Shown piece by piece: positions 62,946 through 64,000 of a DNA stretch of 64,000 nucleotides. The stretch's first letter is position 1. Each line of letters starts with the position of its first letter. The notes beneath the pieces were generated by a model. It was given only the letters and a program-made list of their open reading frames with translations, did no database searches and had not been told where the DNA came from. A program made the position numbers and the translations under genes. The stretch is from Bacillus sp. cl95 (lineage in GTDB: Bacteria > Bacillota > Bacilli > Bacillales > Cytobacillaceae), in the NCBI RefSeq assembly GCF_900115925.1, contig NZ_FOYF01000003.1, forward strand, positions 380,721 through 444,720, written 5' to 3'.

Positions 62946-63015
62946 TGCAAAATCCTCCTTCTCGATCTTGAGTTTGATAGATTAATACTTTATGAATCAT
63001 CCAAAGGATGCTACC

Positions 63016-63037
63016 ATACAATTTCAATACAATTTCA
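63016..63037. repeat. Tandem 11-bp repeat in the mmsA promoter region
   Basis: ATACAATTTCA occurs twice in a row (63016-63026 and 63027-63037) and a third partial copy ATA follows. The repeat lies between mmsA and the PucR-type gene and may be a regulator binding site or a simple slip. Confidence 0.55.
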
Positions 63038-63156
63038 ATATTCTGGGTACGTACTTCTATTATCCTTTAAGTGAGAATGTCAATCATTAGACAAAGTGTA
63101 AAATGATGATGGGTTTTCACACGACATTTATTAACGTTCTAACAAACACCTCATCT

Positions 63157-63999
63157 TCACTTAGCATTGTACTTTCGGTTTTCAATGGAACTCGATAAAT
63201 AGTCATCGACGAGAAGCATAAACTCAATGGCTATTCTCTTTTCATGGTCCATGAAATCCTTACCTAATAAACTTTCCAGTTTTTTTAGGCGGTGATAGAG
63301 TGTCTGCCTGACGATGAACAGCTTATTGGCTGTTTCTTGTTTAGAACCATTGCACTCCAGGAAAACCTTCAGAGTTTCTAACAGTTTGCCGTTATGTTTG
63401 TGATCGTATTGAATCACGGGCTCCAAGTATTCTCCGACAATTTCATGTAAATCAATATGGTGATTCATCATGCTAATCAGACGGTAGAGATGCAAATCTT
63501 CATAGAAATGATACGTTTCGTTCTTTGTCATTTTGTCTTGGATGCGGATCGTTTCTTTGGCTGTTTCGTAACTTTTATGTAACTCAGTTATTTTGTGGAC
63601 GATTTTCCCTACACCAACATATAAGCTGCTTGGCTGTTTTTTGATAAAATCAGATGCTTTGATCGTTTCAATTGCTTTGATGACTCTTTCCTTGTAATTC
63701 TTCTTCACCCGCTGATTCAGTAAAATAAAGACAATTTGGTTTCTTTTTTCAACCAAGAAGACTGCAAACCCCTGCTGCTCTAAAATTGAGCGAAAAAGGA
63801 GCTTCAAGTAGGTTGCATCTTGATTCATTTTCCCTTTTACATTCGAATATTTACAGATCAGAACGAGTCCCTCATTTATTTTGCTTGTCATATCGTGTTC
63901 TGCTAATTTTTCATACAACAGATCGGATCGATATTCGCCTTCTAGCCAGCCATTCAGCCATTCGAATTCTTCAACCCGCTTCTTTTCTTCTACAAATAA
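63157..63999 (-). CDS. PucR family transcriptional regulator (5' end outside window)
   Basis: The frame runs open to the right edge, so only the C-terminal 280 or so codons are seen. The end holds the PucR-type helix-turn-helix SKQETANKLFIVRQTLYHRLKKLE, and the middle has the GGDEF-like sensor helix pair typical for the family. PucR proteins activate operons for amino acid or purine breakdown. It is directly upstream of mmsA-aminotransferase on the same strand, so it probably controls that operon. A short-frame start at 63918 is TTG and not needed. Confidence 0.85.
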   Translation of the reverse strand, partial: LFVEEKKRVEEFEWLNGWLEGEYRSDLLYEKLAEHDMTSKINEGLVLICKYSNVKGKMNQDATYLKLLFRSILEQQGFAVFLVEKRNQIVFILLNQRVKKNYKERVIKAIETIKASDFIKKQPSSLYVGVGKIVHKITELHKSYETAKETIRIQDKMTKNETYHFYEDLHLYRLISMMNHHIDLHEIVGEYLEPVIQYDHKHNGKLLETLKVFLECNGSKQETANKLFIVRQTLYHRLKKLESLLGKDFMDHEKRIAIEFMLLVDDYLSSSIENRKYNAK

Positions 64000-64000
64000 A

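Overview
The window looks like a chromosomal segment of a low-GC Gram-positive bacterium of the family Bacillaceae. Shine-Dalgarno sites are strong (GGAGG type), Rho-independent terminators are abundant, and the gene set is Bacillus-like: RNase J, a yrkEFHIJ-type sulfur operon, feoAB, hxlR/hxlAB, a KinB-like kinase, YitT, YdeI and DUF3231 proteins. I see no rRNA, tRNA, CRISPR array or intact insertion sequence.

Layout. 1-5.4 kb: the 3' end of an RNase J gene, small enzymes, a frameshifted phosphotransferase and trhO. 5.6-10.1 kb: a persulfide/sulfane-sulfur operon (DsrE, three rhodanese-type proteins, TusA, persulfide dioxygenase, TauE exporter) with CstR-type palindromes on its promoters. 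10.3-16.2 kb: scattered single genes (GH18 glycosidase, patatin, DJ-1, MBL hydrolase). 16.3-18.9 kb: a feoA-feoB-Cys-rich iron import operon with a Fur box. 19-21 kb: an HD-GYP protein, then a HesB/IscA-like gene whose only in-frame stop is a TGA at the position of the active cysteine. It is followed by a SECIS-like hairpin and is a very likely selenoprotein. A resolvase relic lies beside it. 21-26 kb: an MhqR-type dioxygenase gene, an MFS pump and a maltodextrin pair (neopullulanase, esterase) with LacI-type palindromes. 26-31 kb: MEDS protein, LacI regulator, and a GGDEF/EAL enzyme gene behind a c-di-GMP-I riboswitch and terminator. 31-42.8 kb: assorted enzymes, a CrtI-like oxidoreductase plus TetR pair, a LacI regulator and a phosphodiesterase/MFS pair. 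43.7-45.6 kb: a 20-codon leader peptide and an RNA switch ahead of an ABC exporter.

46-54.9 kb is a formaldehyde-oxidising ribulose monophosphate island: hxlR, rpiA, gnd, zwf, hxlA, hxlB and an SDR, with DUF3231 and small accessory proteins. A shared 42-bp element lies at both hxlR and hxlAB. HxlA and HxlB fix formaldehyde into fructose 6-phosphate; Zwf and Gnd oxidise hexose phosphate to ribulose 5-phosphate and CO2; RpiA balances the pentose pool. Together these can run a dissimilatory RuMP cycle. 55-60 kb holds small genes, a frameshifted metalloprotease lipoprotein, a BtuF-like protein and a KinB-like kinase. 60-64 kb is an omega-aminotransferase plus methylmalonate-semialdehyde dehydrogenase operon next to a PucR-type regulator cut by the window edge.

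At least four genes carry what looks like a single-base indel (about 3020, 35040, 43020 and 56988). This is either assembly error or ongoing decay, and it matters when judging the in-frame TGA, which is a different kind of event. All functions are read from sequence motifs and memory of the families; no search was run.
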